From CANHEE01 sp043777755 (GTDB taxonomy: Bacteria > Bacteroidota > Bacteroidia > Chitinophagales > Saprospiraceae), in assembly GCA_043777755.1 (NCBI GenBank), contig JAYWHK010000162.1, positions 1 through 25,651 of the forward strand: 25,651 bases of DNA, in the 5' to 3' direction. Each line of letters opens with the position of its first letter. Position 1 is the first letter of the stretch. The notes below the pieces were generated by a model that was not told where the DNA came from, searched no databases, and worked only from the letters and a program-made list of their open reading frames with translations. A program made the translations under genes and the position numbers. Positions 1 through 6,506 of the stretch are shown piece after piece.

Positions 1-243
1 TTCGATATATTTTCGAGCGATTGTAAGGGAATCGCCTTTTTCGTCCCCAAAAATAGTACCGTATTTTAGCCGTTCAAGGTAGTCGGAAAGGTGACTTGTG
101 AGTTCGTAACTCGGAATTGTGATGCGGTTGCGCTGCTTGAACTCCGCATACAAGAAACTAATAATTAGTGCCGCGGCACGAGCGCGCAAAATCTTAATAG
201 GTTGCGCTTGCTCTATAAGTTGGTCAATTTCCTCGTAACGCAT
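1..243 (-). CDS. jetA: DUF3375 protein, N-terminal fragment (Wadjet JetA-like)
   Basis: This is the first 81 codons of a minus-strand gene cut by the left window edge. The start is the ATG at 241-243. The translation opens MRYEEIDQLIEQ, then has the IKILRARAAALIISFLYAEF segment, then ITIPSYELTSHLSDYLERL. This matches the N-terminal pattern I know for DUF3375: a short helix, LLRA-x-AALIISFL, a basic -N-x-ITI- stretch, then L-x-DYL-x-L. DUF3375 proteins are the JetA (MksF/kleisin-like) subunit of Wadjet systems, which recognise and cleave plasmid DNA together with JetB (DUF4194), the SMC ATPase JetC and the nuclease JetD. The direction of reading puts the rest of such an operon to the left of the window. 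Only the family N-terminus is visible, so the full system is inferred and the assignment rests on recall of the family rather than a search. Confidence 0.68.
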   Translation of the reverse strand, partial: MRYEEIDQLIEQAQPIKILRARAAALIISFLYAEFKQRNRITIPSYELTSHLSDYLERLKYGTIFGDEKGDSLTIARKYIE

Positions 244-278
244 GAATGTTTTTTTTACCTAAATTATGATTTTAGGCG

Positions 279-286
279 CAAAGATA
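279..286 (-). promoter_or_regulatory. Candidate -7 element of the jetA-like gene
   Basis: The minus strand reads TATCTTTG here, matching the Bacteroidota -7 consensus TAnnTTTG, about 36 bases upstream of the ATG at 243. No TTG/TTTG lies at the expected ~19-21 base spacing upstream, where the DNA is a run of A/T homopolymers. The remainder of the gap 244-466 holds poly-A/T tracts and the inverted repeat described separately. Confidence 0.4.
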
Positions 287-353
287 AAGATTTTGACAAA
301 AAAAAATTGATTTTTTAAAAATTTTTTTTTGGCACAGTGGGTGTTTTTTTTAA

Positions 354-453
354 TTTTTTCCTTATAATTAACATTTCGCTAAGGCGGATTCAAGTAATAA
401 TTGCATACTCAAAAAAATGTTTACTTAACATAACTATAATTATAAGGAAAAAA
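354..453. repeat. 100-bp unit with 17-bp perfect inverted ends
   Basis: TTTTTTCCTTATAATTA at 354-370 is repeated as an exact reverse complement at 437-453. Inside, AACATTT (370-376) pairs with AAATGTT (416-422), so the arms are nested. There is no ORF inside and no T-run consistent with a simple terminator. It lies between the susD stop codon and the jetA-like gene. A MITE-like relic or a long mRNA 3'-end hairpin of the susCD transcript are both possible. Confidence 0.5.
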
Positions 454-466
454 ATTTTACTTAAAA

Positions 467-1945
467 TCAATACCCTTTATTTTGTGTCAGCATACCATTA
501 CTGATGTCAATTTCTGTTTGTGGAATCGGCAATAACTCGTATTTATTATCAATGAAATTTTTACCTGCTTTTTTCATCACATCGGCAGCTCGTTTTTGAC
601 GAATGAGGTCAAACCAACGGTGTTGTTCCATTGCCAATTCGATGCGTCGTTCTTTCCAAATCGCTTGTCGGTCAAGGTCTTTTCCTTGTGAAGTCAAATT
701 TTTCAACACCAAATTGGCAGGTAAAGTACCTCTCGCACGTTTGCGAATTTCATTCAAAATGTCTATTGCTTCGCTGCTTTTGTTGTTTTCGTTTTTGGCT
801 TCGGCAGCTATCAATAATAAGTCAGAAAAACGGAAAATACGTACATTTCCTGGGCTATTCTCTTGAAAACCAAGGTGTTGTGGTGTCCATGCTTTTTGAT
901 TGTAGCGTTCATTGAACATTTCTGGATTGTCTTCGACCAAAGCCATACCATCGGGCAATACTTCACCTACGTACAAAATCGTTGCTTCACGACGAGGATC
1001 ACCAAGCTCATAAGCAGCCACCAAATCATCGCTCGGACGATTGAATCCCCAACCTAAATTTGGCGTTCCACGCACGCCTTGTATCTGATTCCATTGCAGA
1101 CTGCCCAAGGTTTCGGCATTGATGAGTGTGGCTTGAATTTCAAAAATACTTTCGCTACAATTCTCATTTTCCACCAAAAATTGATCACTATAACTTGGAA
1201 AAAGACTGTATTCTTTTGAGTTGATGACTTCCATGGCAAGTTGTTCCGCTTTTGCAAAATTGCCCGTTGTCAAATACATTTTTGCTAAAAAAGCCTTTGC
1301 TGCGCCTTTGGTTGCTCGACCCATTTCGCTGCTTGGATATTGTGATTTTTCGGGTAAAACTGCCGCTGCATCTGACCAATCTTTTTCAATTTGCTTGTAA
1401 ATATCGGCTGCTGCTACACGACGTTGCGAAAACTCAGATGGTAATAAAGGCTTGGTAATCAATGGAATATCTCCAAACCAACGCACCAGATTGAAATAAT
1501 AATAAGCACGTAAAAATTTAGCTTCGCCAATCAAACGTTCTTTTAGTTTTTCGTCCATCGTGATAGGTGGAATTTTGTCAATCGCCATATTTGCTCGTGC
1601 AACGCCTTGAAAATAGCCACGCCAAACCGCTGACACTGCCACATTGTCTGTACCATGCGTAAAATCATCTAATTCTTTGATATACAAGCCATCATTGACA
1701 GTGCTGCCTTTGTCGGCATCGTCGCTGATAATGTCGGTTGTGCCTAAAAAACCAAAGGCGTGTGTTTCCCAAACTCTCATTTGTTGGTAAATGGCATTGA
1801 CGGCTTGCACGGCTTGTTCTTCATTGGAAAAGAACGTATCCGAAGTCAGTTGCCCTAAGGGTTTTCGGTCAAGAAATTCTTTTTGGCAAGAAAATGACGA
1901 AAATAAAAAAACGAGTAGTAATGATTTTAAAAATATATTTTTCAT
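467..1945 (-). CDS. susD: SusD/RagB-family outer-membrane glycan-binding lipoprotein
   Basis: This is a 492-aa SusD-like lipoprotein that sits on the cell surface as the lid over its SusC partner and captures oligosaccharides. The start is the ATG at 1943-1945. It gives a lysine-bearing signal peptide ending SSFSC, with lipidated Cys20, followed by QKEF, which fits the Lys/Glu-rich surface-export signal of Bacteroidota lipoproteins. A longer in-frame start at 2005 would add 20 residues encoded by the ACATAG repeat DNA and bury the signal peptide, so it is rejected. Family hallmarks are FLDRKPLGQLTSDTFF near the N-terminus, the alpha-solenoid segment RANMAIDKIP...LIGEAKFLRAYYYFNLVRWFGDIPLI, and the C-terminal RRIELAMEQHRWFDLIR. 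Length is typical. Unusually, it is separated from susC by about 700 bp holding another gene. Binding specificity cannot be read from sequence; the surrounding GH144 genes suggest beta-1,2-glucan. Confidence 0.95.
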   Translation of the reverse strand: MKNIFLKSLLLVFLFSSFSCQKEFLDRKPLGQLTSDTFFSNEEQAVQAVNAIYQQMRVWETHAFGFLGTTDIISDDADKGSTVNDGLYIKELDDFTHGTDNVAVSAVWRGYFQGVARANMAIDKIPPITMDEKLKERLIGEAKFLRAYYYFNLVRWFGDIPLITKPLLPSEFSQRRVAAADIYKQIEKDWSDAAAVLPEKSQYPSSEMGRATKGAAKAFLAKMYLTTGNFAKAEQLAMEVINSKEYSLFPSYSDQFLVENENCSESIFEIQATLINAETLGSLQWNQIQGVRGTPNLGWGFNRPSDDLVAAYELGDPRREATILYVGEVLPDGMALVEDNPEMFNERYNQKAWTPQHLGFQENSPGNVRIFRFSDLLLIAAEAKNENNKSSEAIDILNEIRKRARGTLPANLVLKNLTSQGKDLDRQAIWKERRIELAMEQHRWFDLIRQKRAADVMKKAGKNFIDNKYELLPIPQTEIDISNGMLTQNKGY

Positions 1946-2034
1946 AAAATGATTTTTTTGAATTAATTTAGAAGAATAATAAAAACACATAGGGACATAG
2001 GACACATAGGATTATCAATTTTTATGAAATAGGC

Positions 2035-2448
2035 TTATTCGTTAGGCAAAGAACGAAATAGCTCATTTACAAATGTTTTTTGACCTTCTTTGAAAATATT
2101 CGTTACTGTAAAATTAATCAATATACCTTTTGATTTTTTCGTCAATTTCATATAAGAAAGAATTTGTGCTTCAAAAATTGGTTTTATTTCAAGAACAGCC
2201 TTCAATTCTACAATCAAGCAATTTTCAACTAATAAATCAGCCCGTAAGTCGCTTTCTAAATCTTCTCCTTTGTAGTTAATAGGAACGATTTGTTCAGATG
2301 TATATTTGATACCTCTTAAGTCCAGTTCTCTTTCCATACATTTATGATAGACTTTTTCTAAAAGCCCTGGTCCCATTTCTTTATGTACTTCTATCGCTGC
2401 ACCTATAACTTCACGAGTTAGTTTGTCTAAATAAGCCTTTGTTAACAT
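2035..2448 (-). CDS. GxxExxY protein (PDDEXK_3 family)
   Basis: This 137-aa protein carries the name-giving motif of the GxxExxY family, GLLEKVY at residues 28-34, after the characteristic opening LTREVIGAAIEVHKEMGPG. A restriction-nuclease-like core follows: D71 in RADLL, then E81-L-K83 in VELKA, and Q95, which fits a PD-(D/E)XK active site (D-X9-ExK). The family is widespread in Bacteroidota, Cyanobacteria and Spirochaetes, often in many copies, and its function is not established. Here it lies inside a unit with inverted ACATAG-rich ends that splits the susC-susD pair. The start ATG at 2446-2448 is the only good one and the length is that of the family. It may act on its own flanking repeats, but that is inference. 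Confidence 0.9.
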   Translation of the reverse strand: MLTKAYLDKLTREVIGAAIEVHKEMGPGLLEKVYHKCMERELDLRGIKYTSEQIVPINYKGEDLESDLRADLLVENCLIVELKAVLEIKPIFEAQILSYMKLTKKSKGILINFTVTNIFKEGQKTFVNELFRSLPNE

Positions 2449-2568
2449 TTTGATTAAGTTTTGATTTGTGAAAAATATTTTTTAGTTAAATTATAATCAA
2501 ATATGATTTGTTCTTATAAATTTTTGTGAAACAAAAAAAAGAATAACTGACACTCGTTAGTTTTTTAT

Positions 2569-2601
2569 AAAACACATAGTCACATAGAAAACATAGATTT
2601 T
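2569..2601 (+). repeat. Internal ACATAG repeat array
   Basis: Three ACATAG cores occur within about 30 bases (ACACATAG at 2572-2579, then CACATAG, then AACATAG). It has the same orientation as the left end of the GxxExxY unit (1983-2013) and is inverted relative to the right end (2618-2649). The three clusters together look like arrayed copies of one short sequence. Confidence 0.55.
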
Positions 2602-2650
2602 CGCAGTATTTCTTTATTACACTATGTGTCCTATATTCTTATGTGTTTCA

Positions 2651-5600
2651 TTAAAACCCAACATCAATTCCAAAGACCCAAGATTTTGCAATCGGATAAA
2701 TTCCCCTATCAATATTGGCATCTAAAACATTACCACCGTTCGCAATCTCTGGCGAATAACCTGTGTATTTCTGCATCGTCCAAATGTTTGTACCTGTTGC
2801 ATAAACACGTAATTTACTCATTTTCAAACGATTACAAATATTTTGCGAAAGCGTGTAACCCATTTGCAAAGTTCTCAAACGCAGGAATGAAGCATCTTGT
2901 ACAAAAAAGTCTGACACTTGATAATTGTGTCCTTGCGAAGTAACTCTCGGAACAGTGTTGCTCGTGCCGTCGCCCGTCCAACGATTGTCATAAAAACTTT
3001 GTTCCCAATTGTAAACTGCAAAACGTGACATCGCCTTTGCGTTGATAATGCTGTTTCCTTTTTGACCACTAACGAAAGCCGAAAGGTCAAAACCTGCAAA
3101 CTCAAAACCAATGTTTGCTCCAAAAATCCATTTCGGAATCGGTGTTCCCAAATAAGTACGGTCGGCTGCATCAACTTTTCCATCGGGCAAACCTGTCAAT
3201 TTTCCATCTTTGTCATAAGCATCCAAATCTGCAAATTTCAAATCGCCAGGTTTTACGTTTTGATGTGTTGGAGAATTTTTTATATCAGCATCATTTTGAA
3301 AAATACCAACCACTTTATAGCCGTAAAAATCACCAATGCCACTACCAACAATTGTACGAGTGCCGAGTTTTCCTCCTTCGCCAATATCTCCTGCAAAAAT
3401 CGCTTCTTTGCCTTGACCCAAGGCTAACACTTCGTTGTAAATTTTTGAGGCATTCGCTGAAATATTGTATTTGAATCTTTGACCATCACGCCAATTTAAA
3501 GTGAAATCCCAACCTTTATTTTGCACTTTTGCAGCATTTACGATTGGATTTTGGGTAGAACCAACAAAATTTGGAATCGGAACATCTAATAAAATACCGT
3601 CTGTGATGCGATTGAAATAATCAATTTCTCCCGACAAACGATTTTTCAAAATGCCAAATTCAAGCCCGAAATCGGTTTGTTTTGTTTGTTCCCATTTCAC
3701 ATCAGGGTTGGCGATAGCGGTCAAAGTTGCAGCGGGAACGAGTTTTTCAGGTATTCCAAACACTGCAAATGAACCAGAATTAATCGTAGCAATGCCAGGA
3801 TAAATAACGGTTTTGTCATTGCCCAAAACGCCCCAACTTGCACGAATTTTCAAACGGTCAAAAACTTTTTGATTTTGCATAAAAGGTTCGTTCGCAACGT
3901 TCCAACCCAAAGCTAAAGAATGAAAATTTCCGAAGCGATTGTTCGTTCCAAAACGAGAAGAACCATCACGACGAACAGAAGCTGTAAAAAGATAACGGTC
4001 TAATAATGAGTAATTTACACGACCTAAATAAGAAATCATCGCCCAAGCCGAAGCTCCACCACCATTGACCGAAGTGGTTTTATCTCCTGCATCAATGAAC
4101 AACAATTCGTCGCTATTTCCAATCAATTTTTCACGAGAAGCGTAGATAAATTCGCTTGTCCACTCTTGTGCTGTATAACCTGCAACGGCATTGATGCGGT
4201 GTTTTTTACGCCATTCTTTGTTGTAAGCAATCGTGTTTTCCAATTGCCAATATTGCGATTTTCCATTGCTCAAAGACAAATAATCTTGAGTACGAACTTG
4301 ACTTGCAGAAACCTTGAAAACAGGTTCATAAGTACGGATTTTGTTGCTTTGCAAATCGCCTCCAAAACTCGAACGGAACGTAAAATCTTTTAAAAATTTG
4401 ACTTCTGCATAAAGTTCGCCAGTCACTCTTGTACCTTTTCCAATGGAATTGTAGTATTCCAACGAAGCAGCAGGATTTCCAATCGCTGTACCAAAAAAAG
4501 TAGGGTCAGAATACTTGCCCGAACTGTCTTTTTCAGCAAAAACAGGTGGCATACGATACGCTCCTGTCACTACATTTTGAGCAAAAGTATTGCTATTTCG
4601 AGCCAAATTGACATTGTGACCGACTTTCAAAAAACGATTTAATTTGTAAGCAGCATTCATACGGAGGTTCATTTGTTCAAAATCAGAACCTATCAAAATT
4701 CCGTTTTGTTTGAAATAACCTGCACTGATGTTGAAGGTGCTTTTTTCCGTGCCGCCCGAAGCTGAAAGTTGCAAATTTTTTATTGGCGCAACATCAAAAA
4801 TAACATCTTGCCAATCCGTTCCTTCGCCCAAAGCACTCGGATTCGGGAATTTTTTAGCATCGCCTTTGAATTCATTGTACATTTGTGCAAATTCCGAAGC
4901 ATTGACCAAATCTATCTTGCGAATGACGTCTTGTGTACCATAATAACTTGACAATGAGATAGTTGTCTTTCCATCAGTACTACCTTTTTTGGTTGAAATA
5001 ATCACAACGCCATTAGCACCACGAGAGCCATAAATCGCCGTTGCGGAAGCATCTTTCAACACTTCGAGGCTTTCTATATCATTGACATTCAGGCTTTTAA
5101 TATCATCTAAAATAAGACCATCAACGACATAAATCGGCGACGCATTGTTCAGCGTTCCTACGCCACGAATCCGAATGATTGCCCCTGCGCCAGGTTCGCC
5201 CGATGTAGGAATCACTTGCACTCCTGCGACTCGACCTTGCAAGGCTTGTTCGACAGAAGATGTAGGAATTTGAGCCAATTCTTTTGCCTTGACAGAACCA
5301 ACTGCGCCTGTCAAATCACTCTTTTTGACCGAACCATAACCTACGACTACTACATCGTTAAGTAATTGATTGTCAATGTCTAATGCAATATTTAATTGCC
5401 TTTTTTCATTGATAATTACTTCTTGGTTTTTATAACCAGCATAGCTTACCAACAATGTTTCAGAACCATTTTTTACAGAAAGTGAAAAATTGCCTTCTAC
5501 GTCGGTAACAGTTCCGTTTGCCGTTCCTTTTAGAAAGACAGATGCGCCAATTAATGCCTCTTTTGTAACAGCATCAGTAACCGTTCCGCTTACTTGGAAT

Positions 5601-5674
5601 TGAGCGAAAAGACTTTGGCTCATGCCGAAAAGCAAGGTTATTAAAAGGATTTTTTGTACTATTTTTTTATTCAT
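2651..5674 (-). CDS. susC: SusC/RagA-family TonB-linked outer-membrane transporter
   Basis: This 1007-aa TonB-dependent transporter imports oligosaccharides across the outer membrane with its SusD lid. The signal peptide MNKKIVQKILLITLLFGM ends near SLFAQ. Residues ~26-100 form the carboxypeptidase-regulatory-like domain (VSGTVTDA...GTVTDVEGNFSL). A SusC-type TonB box and plug start follow (NDVVVVGYGSVKKSDLTGAV, ~106-125), then the plug with LQGRVAGVQV, IRIRGVGTLNNASPIYVVDG (~168-186) and VLKDASATAIYGSRGANGVVIISTKKG. The rest is the 22-strand barrel, ending in Phe as outer-membrane barrels do (SWVFGIDVGF). Length is typical of the family. It has its own promoter at 5732-5739 and reads toward susD, but the two genes are split by the GxxExxY unit. 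Substrate is inferred from neighbours only. Confidence 0.96.
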   Translation of the reverse strand: MNKKIVQKILLITLLFGMSQSLFAQFQVSGTVTDAVTKEALIGASVFLKGTANGTVTDVEGNFSLSVKNGSETLLVSYAGYKNQEVIINEKRQLNIALDIDNQLLNDVVVVGYGSVKKSDLTGAVGSVKAKELAQIPTSSVEQALQGRVAGVQVIPTSGEPGAGAIIRIRGVGTLNNASPIYVVDGLILDDIKSLNVNDIESLEVLKDASATAIYGSRGANGVVIISTKKGSTDGKTTISLSSYYGTQDVIRKIDLVNASEFAQMYNEFKGDAKKFPNPSALGEGTDWQDVIFDVAPIKNLQLSASGGTEKSTFNISAGYFKQNGILIGSDFEQMNLRMNAAYKLNRFLKVGHNVNLARNSNTFAQNVVTGAYRMPPVFAEKDSSGKYSDPTFFGTAIGNPAASLEYYNSIGKGTRVTGELYAEVKFLKDFTFRSSFGGDLQSNKIRTYEPVFKVSASQVRTQDYLSLSNGKSQYWQLENTIAYNKEWRKKHRINAVAGYTAQEWTSEFIYASREKLIGNSDELLFIDAGDKTTSVNGGGASAWAMISYLGRVNYSLLDRYLFTASVRRDGSSRFGTNNRFGNFHSLALGWNVANEPFMQNQKVFDRLKIRASWGVLGNDKTVIYPGIATINSGSFAVFGIPEKLVPAATLTAIANPDVKWEQTKQTDFGLEFGILKNRLSGEIDYFNRITDGILLDVPIPNFVGSTQNPIVNAAKVQNKGWDFTLNWRDGQRFKYNISANASKIYNEVLALGQGKEAIFAGDIGEGGKLGTRTIVGSGIGDFYGYKVVGIFQNDADIKNSPTHQNVKPGDLKFADLDAYDKDGKLTGLPDGKVDAADRTYLGTPIPKWIFGANIGFEFAGFDLSAFVSGQKGNSIINAKAMSRFAVYNWEQSFYDNRWTGDGTSNTVPRVTSQGHNYQVSDFFVQDASFLRLRTLQMGYTLSQNICNRLKMSKLRVYATGTNIWTMQKYTGYSPEIANGGNVLDANIDRGIYPIAKSWVFGIDVGF

Positions 5675-5731
5675 CGTGTGCGCTATTTATTAAAGTAACA
5701 AAATGTGGTTTTCAAAAATGAGATGGTTTGA

Positions 5732-5739
5732 CAAAGTTA
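5732..5739 (-). promoter_or_regulatory. susC promoter -7 element
   Basis: TAACTTTG on the minus strand fits TAnnTTTG, 58 bases upstream of the susC ATG (5674), giving a leader of about 50 bases. No clear TTTG is seen at -33. The stretch upstream is the T-rich end of the mazEF terminator. Confidence 0.55.
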
Positions 5740-5765
5740 CACTTTTTTTTGAAATAGGGGGAAAT

Positions 5766-5803
5766 AAAAAACTACCCTTCGGGTGAGATAGGGTAGTTTT
5801 TTT
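5766..5803 (-). terminator. Rho-independent terminator after mazEF
   Basis: AAAAAACTACCC (5766-5777) pairs perfectly with GGGTAGTTTTTT (5791-5802) around a 13-base loop. A/T runs on both sides allow bidirectional function. It starts 12 bases beyond the mazF stop codon and isolates mazEF from the susC promoter. Confidence 0.85.
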
Positions 5804-5814
5804 ATTGATTTCAA

Positions 5815-6162
5815 TTAGCGATTTATCCCTGATTGAAAGCATAAAGCTTCTATAATTTCATCTTGTAGCATTACATCGGAAATTTCTCCGTAGCAATGAG
5901 AAAGCCGCAACTTATCAACTGTTCTAATCTGATGACAAAGTACTATTGAAGCATTATTTAATCCACCAATAGTAGCCTTAATTGATACTTCATTAGGATA
6001 AATACGTCTTCCTGCTTTCAAAGAGGTAATAGGTAAGATATTTACGCAACTTAAAAGGTTGTTGATGGCGTTTTCACTAATGACTAAAACTGGACGTGTT
6101 TTTCCTTGTTCAGAACCAAGCGTTGGATCTAAATTAGCACGATAAATAGACCATTTATTCAT
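5815..6162 (-). CDS. mazF: MazF/PemK-family endoribonuclease toxin
   Basis: This is a 115-aa type II toxin of the MazF/PemK fold, which cleaves mRNA at short sequence motifs. The opening MNKWSIYRANLDPTLGSEQG followed by KTRPVLVIS carries the conserved beta-hairpin with E18-Q-G-K-x-R23-P and the VLVIS strand. The later segments NILPITS and SIVLCHQIRTVDKLRL are the usual central strands and the second conserved basic region. Length is normal. The start ATG overlaps the antitoxin stop by four bases (6159-6162), so the two are translationally coupled. A strong terminator follows. The pair is a self-contained cassette with no metabolic link to the flanking susC and GH3 genes. Confidence 0.92.
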   Translation of the reverse strand: MNKWSIYRANLDPTLGSEQGKTRPVLVISENAINNLLSCVNILPITSLKAGRRIYPNEVSIKATIGGLNNASIVLCHQIRTVDKLRLSHCYGEISDVMLQDEIIEALCFQSGINR

Positions 6163-6404
6163 ATTATCTCTATGTTTTCTTGGTCAATAAATTTGAAATC
6201 GTCAGCAATGGATTGAATATCTGCTTGAAAAAGTGCATCATGTTCCGCTTCTTGCATCAATTTCATTTTGTCGTCTTTTGTTGTAACTTTATCTGAATTG
6301 ATTTCAAAACCTTTGAAATCAATAACTTTAATAGCCAAATACTGTACTAATGGCTGCAAAGCTTGCCATGCCCTTGGATTAGGAATATCTAATGTTACTT
6401 GCAT
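6159..6404 (-). CDS. mazE: Antitoxin partner of MazF
   Basis: This 81-aa protein precedes and overlaps mazF by ATGA, the usual antitoxin-first order. It begins MQVTLDIPNPRAWQALQPLV and ends in an acidic tail (FKFIDQENIEII) of the kind that wraps around MazF toxins. A longer reading frame begins at 6452. The TTTG-N19-TAACTTTG promoter (6423-6453) lies inside that extension, and transcription would begin near 6416, so the ATG at 6402-6404 is the real start. I recognise it by position and general antitoxin character rather than by a clear AbrB-type DNA-binding motif. Calling it mazE is therefore functional shorthand. Confidence 0.78.
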   Translation of the reverse strand: MQVTLDIPNPRAWQALQPLVQYLAIKVIDFKGFEINSDKVTTKDDKMKLMQEAEHDALFQADIQSIADDFKFIDQENIEII

Positions 6405-6422
6405 ATTTTCTAAATTTTCATA

Positions 6423-6453
6423 CAAAGTTACACCTTTTTTTGAAAAGGACAAA
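6423..6453 (-). promoter_or_regulatory. mazEF promoter (TTTG-N19-TAACTTTG)
   Basis: On the minus strand TTTG (6450-6453) is followed after 19 bases by TAACTTTG (6423-6430), an excellent match to the Bacteroidota -33/-7 promoter. It lies 19 bases upstream of the ATG at 6404, and this decides the antitoxin start. Confidence 0.78.
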
Positions 6454-6455
6454 AT

Positions 6456-6494
6456 AAAAAAACTCCTTGTTGAGTGTTGATAGGTAGTTTTTTT
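6456..6494 (-). terminator. Terminator after the GH3 gene
   Basis: AAAAAAACTCC (6456-6466) and GGTAGTTTTTTT (6483-6494) form an imperfect hairpin with one bulge, flanked by A and T runs. It starts 13 bases beyond the stop codon of the BglX-like gene and directly abuts the mazEF -33 element. Confidence 0.65.
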
Positions 6495-6506
6495 GATAAT
6501 AAATCC

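Larger units (their letters stand above)
1983..2649. mobile_element. GxxExxY unit with ACATAG-rich inverted ends
   Basis: The segment between susC and susD begins at 1983 with AAACACATAG (plus strand), and its right end at 2649 reads AAACACATAA on the minus strand. Over about 33 bases the two ends agree at roughly three quarters of positions, including the identical 13-mer ATAGGACACATAG (1997-2009 and, inverted, 2622-2634). The right end stops one base short of the susC stop codon at 2651. The only gene inside is the GxxExxY protein at 2035-2448. No transposase is present, so if this is mobile it is non-autonomous or uses the encoded nuclease-like protein. I saw no convincing target-site duplication. 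Confidence 0.5.
5731..6494. repeat. 73-bp direct repeats flanking mazEF (5731-5803, 6422-6494)
   Basis: The two 73-base segments align without a gap and are identical at about 52 positions by hand count. Each begins ACAAAGTTACAC followed by a T-run (the reverse of a TAACTTTG promoter) and ends in a hairpin closing GGTAGTTTTTTT. The left copy carries the susC promoter and the mazEF terminator. The right copy carries the mazEF promoter and the terminator of the GH3 gene. The toxin-antitoxin genes lie exactly between them. Confidence 0.6.

Noticed and set aside
1946..2005. In-frame 20-residue N-terminal extension of SusD
   Set aside because: It is translated from ACATAG repeat DNA and would bury the lipoprotein signal peptide; the ATG at 1945 gives a normal SusD start.
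2528..2567. Weak hairpin (ACTGAC against GTTAGT with flanking A and T runs) as a terminator
   Set aside because: The stem is only about six pairs with a mismatch and it does not follow a plus-strand gene; not strong enough to annotate.
2626..2943. Plus-strand 105-codon frame overlapping the susC 3' end
   Set aside because: Its first codons come from the inverted repeat end and the rest is antisense to the susC barrel; no family features.
6405..6452. 16-residue extension of the MazF antitoxin
   Set aside because: The TTTG-N19-TAACTTTG promoter lies inside it, so the extension would not be transcribed from that promoter.
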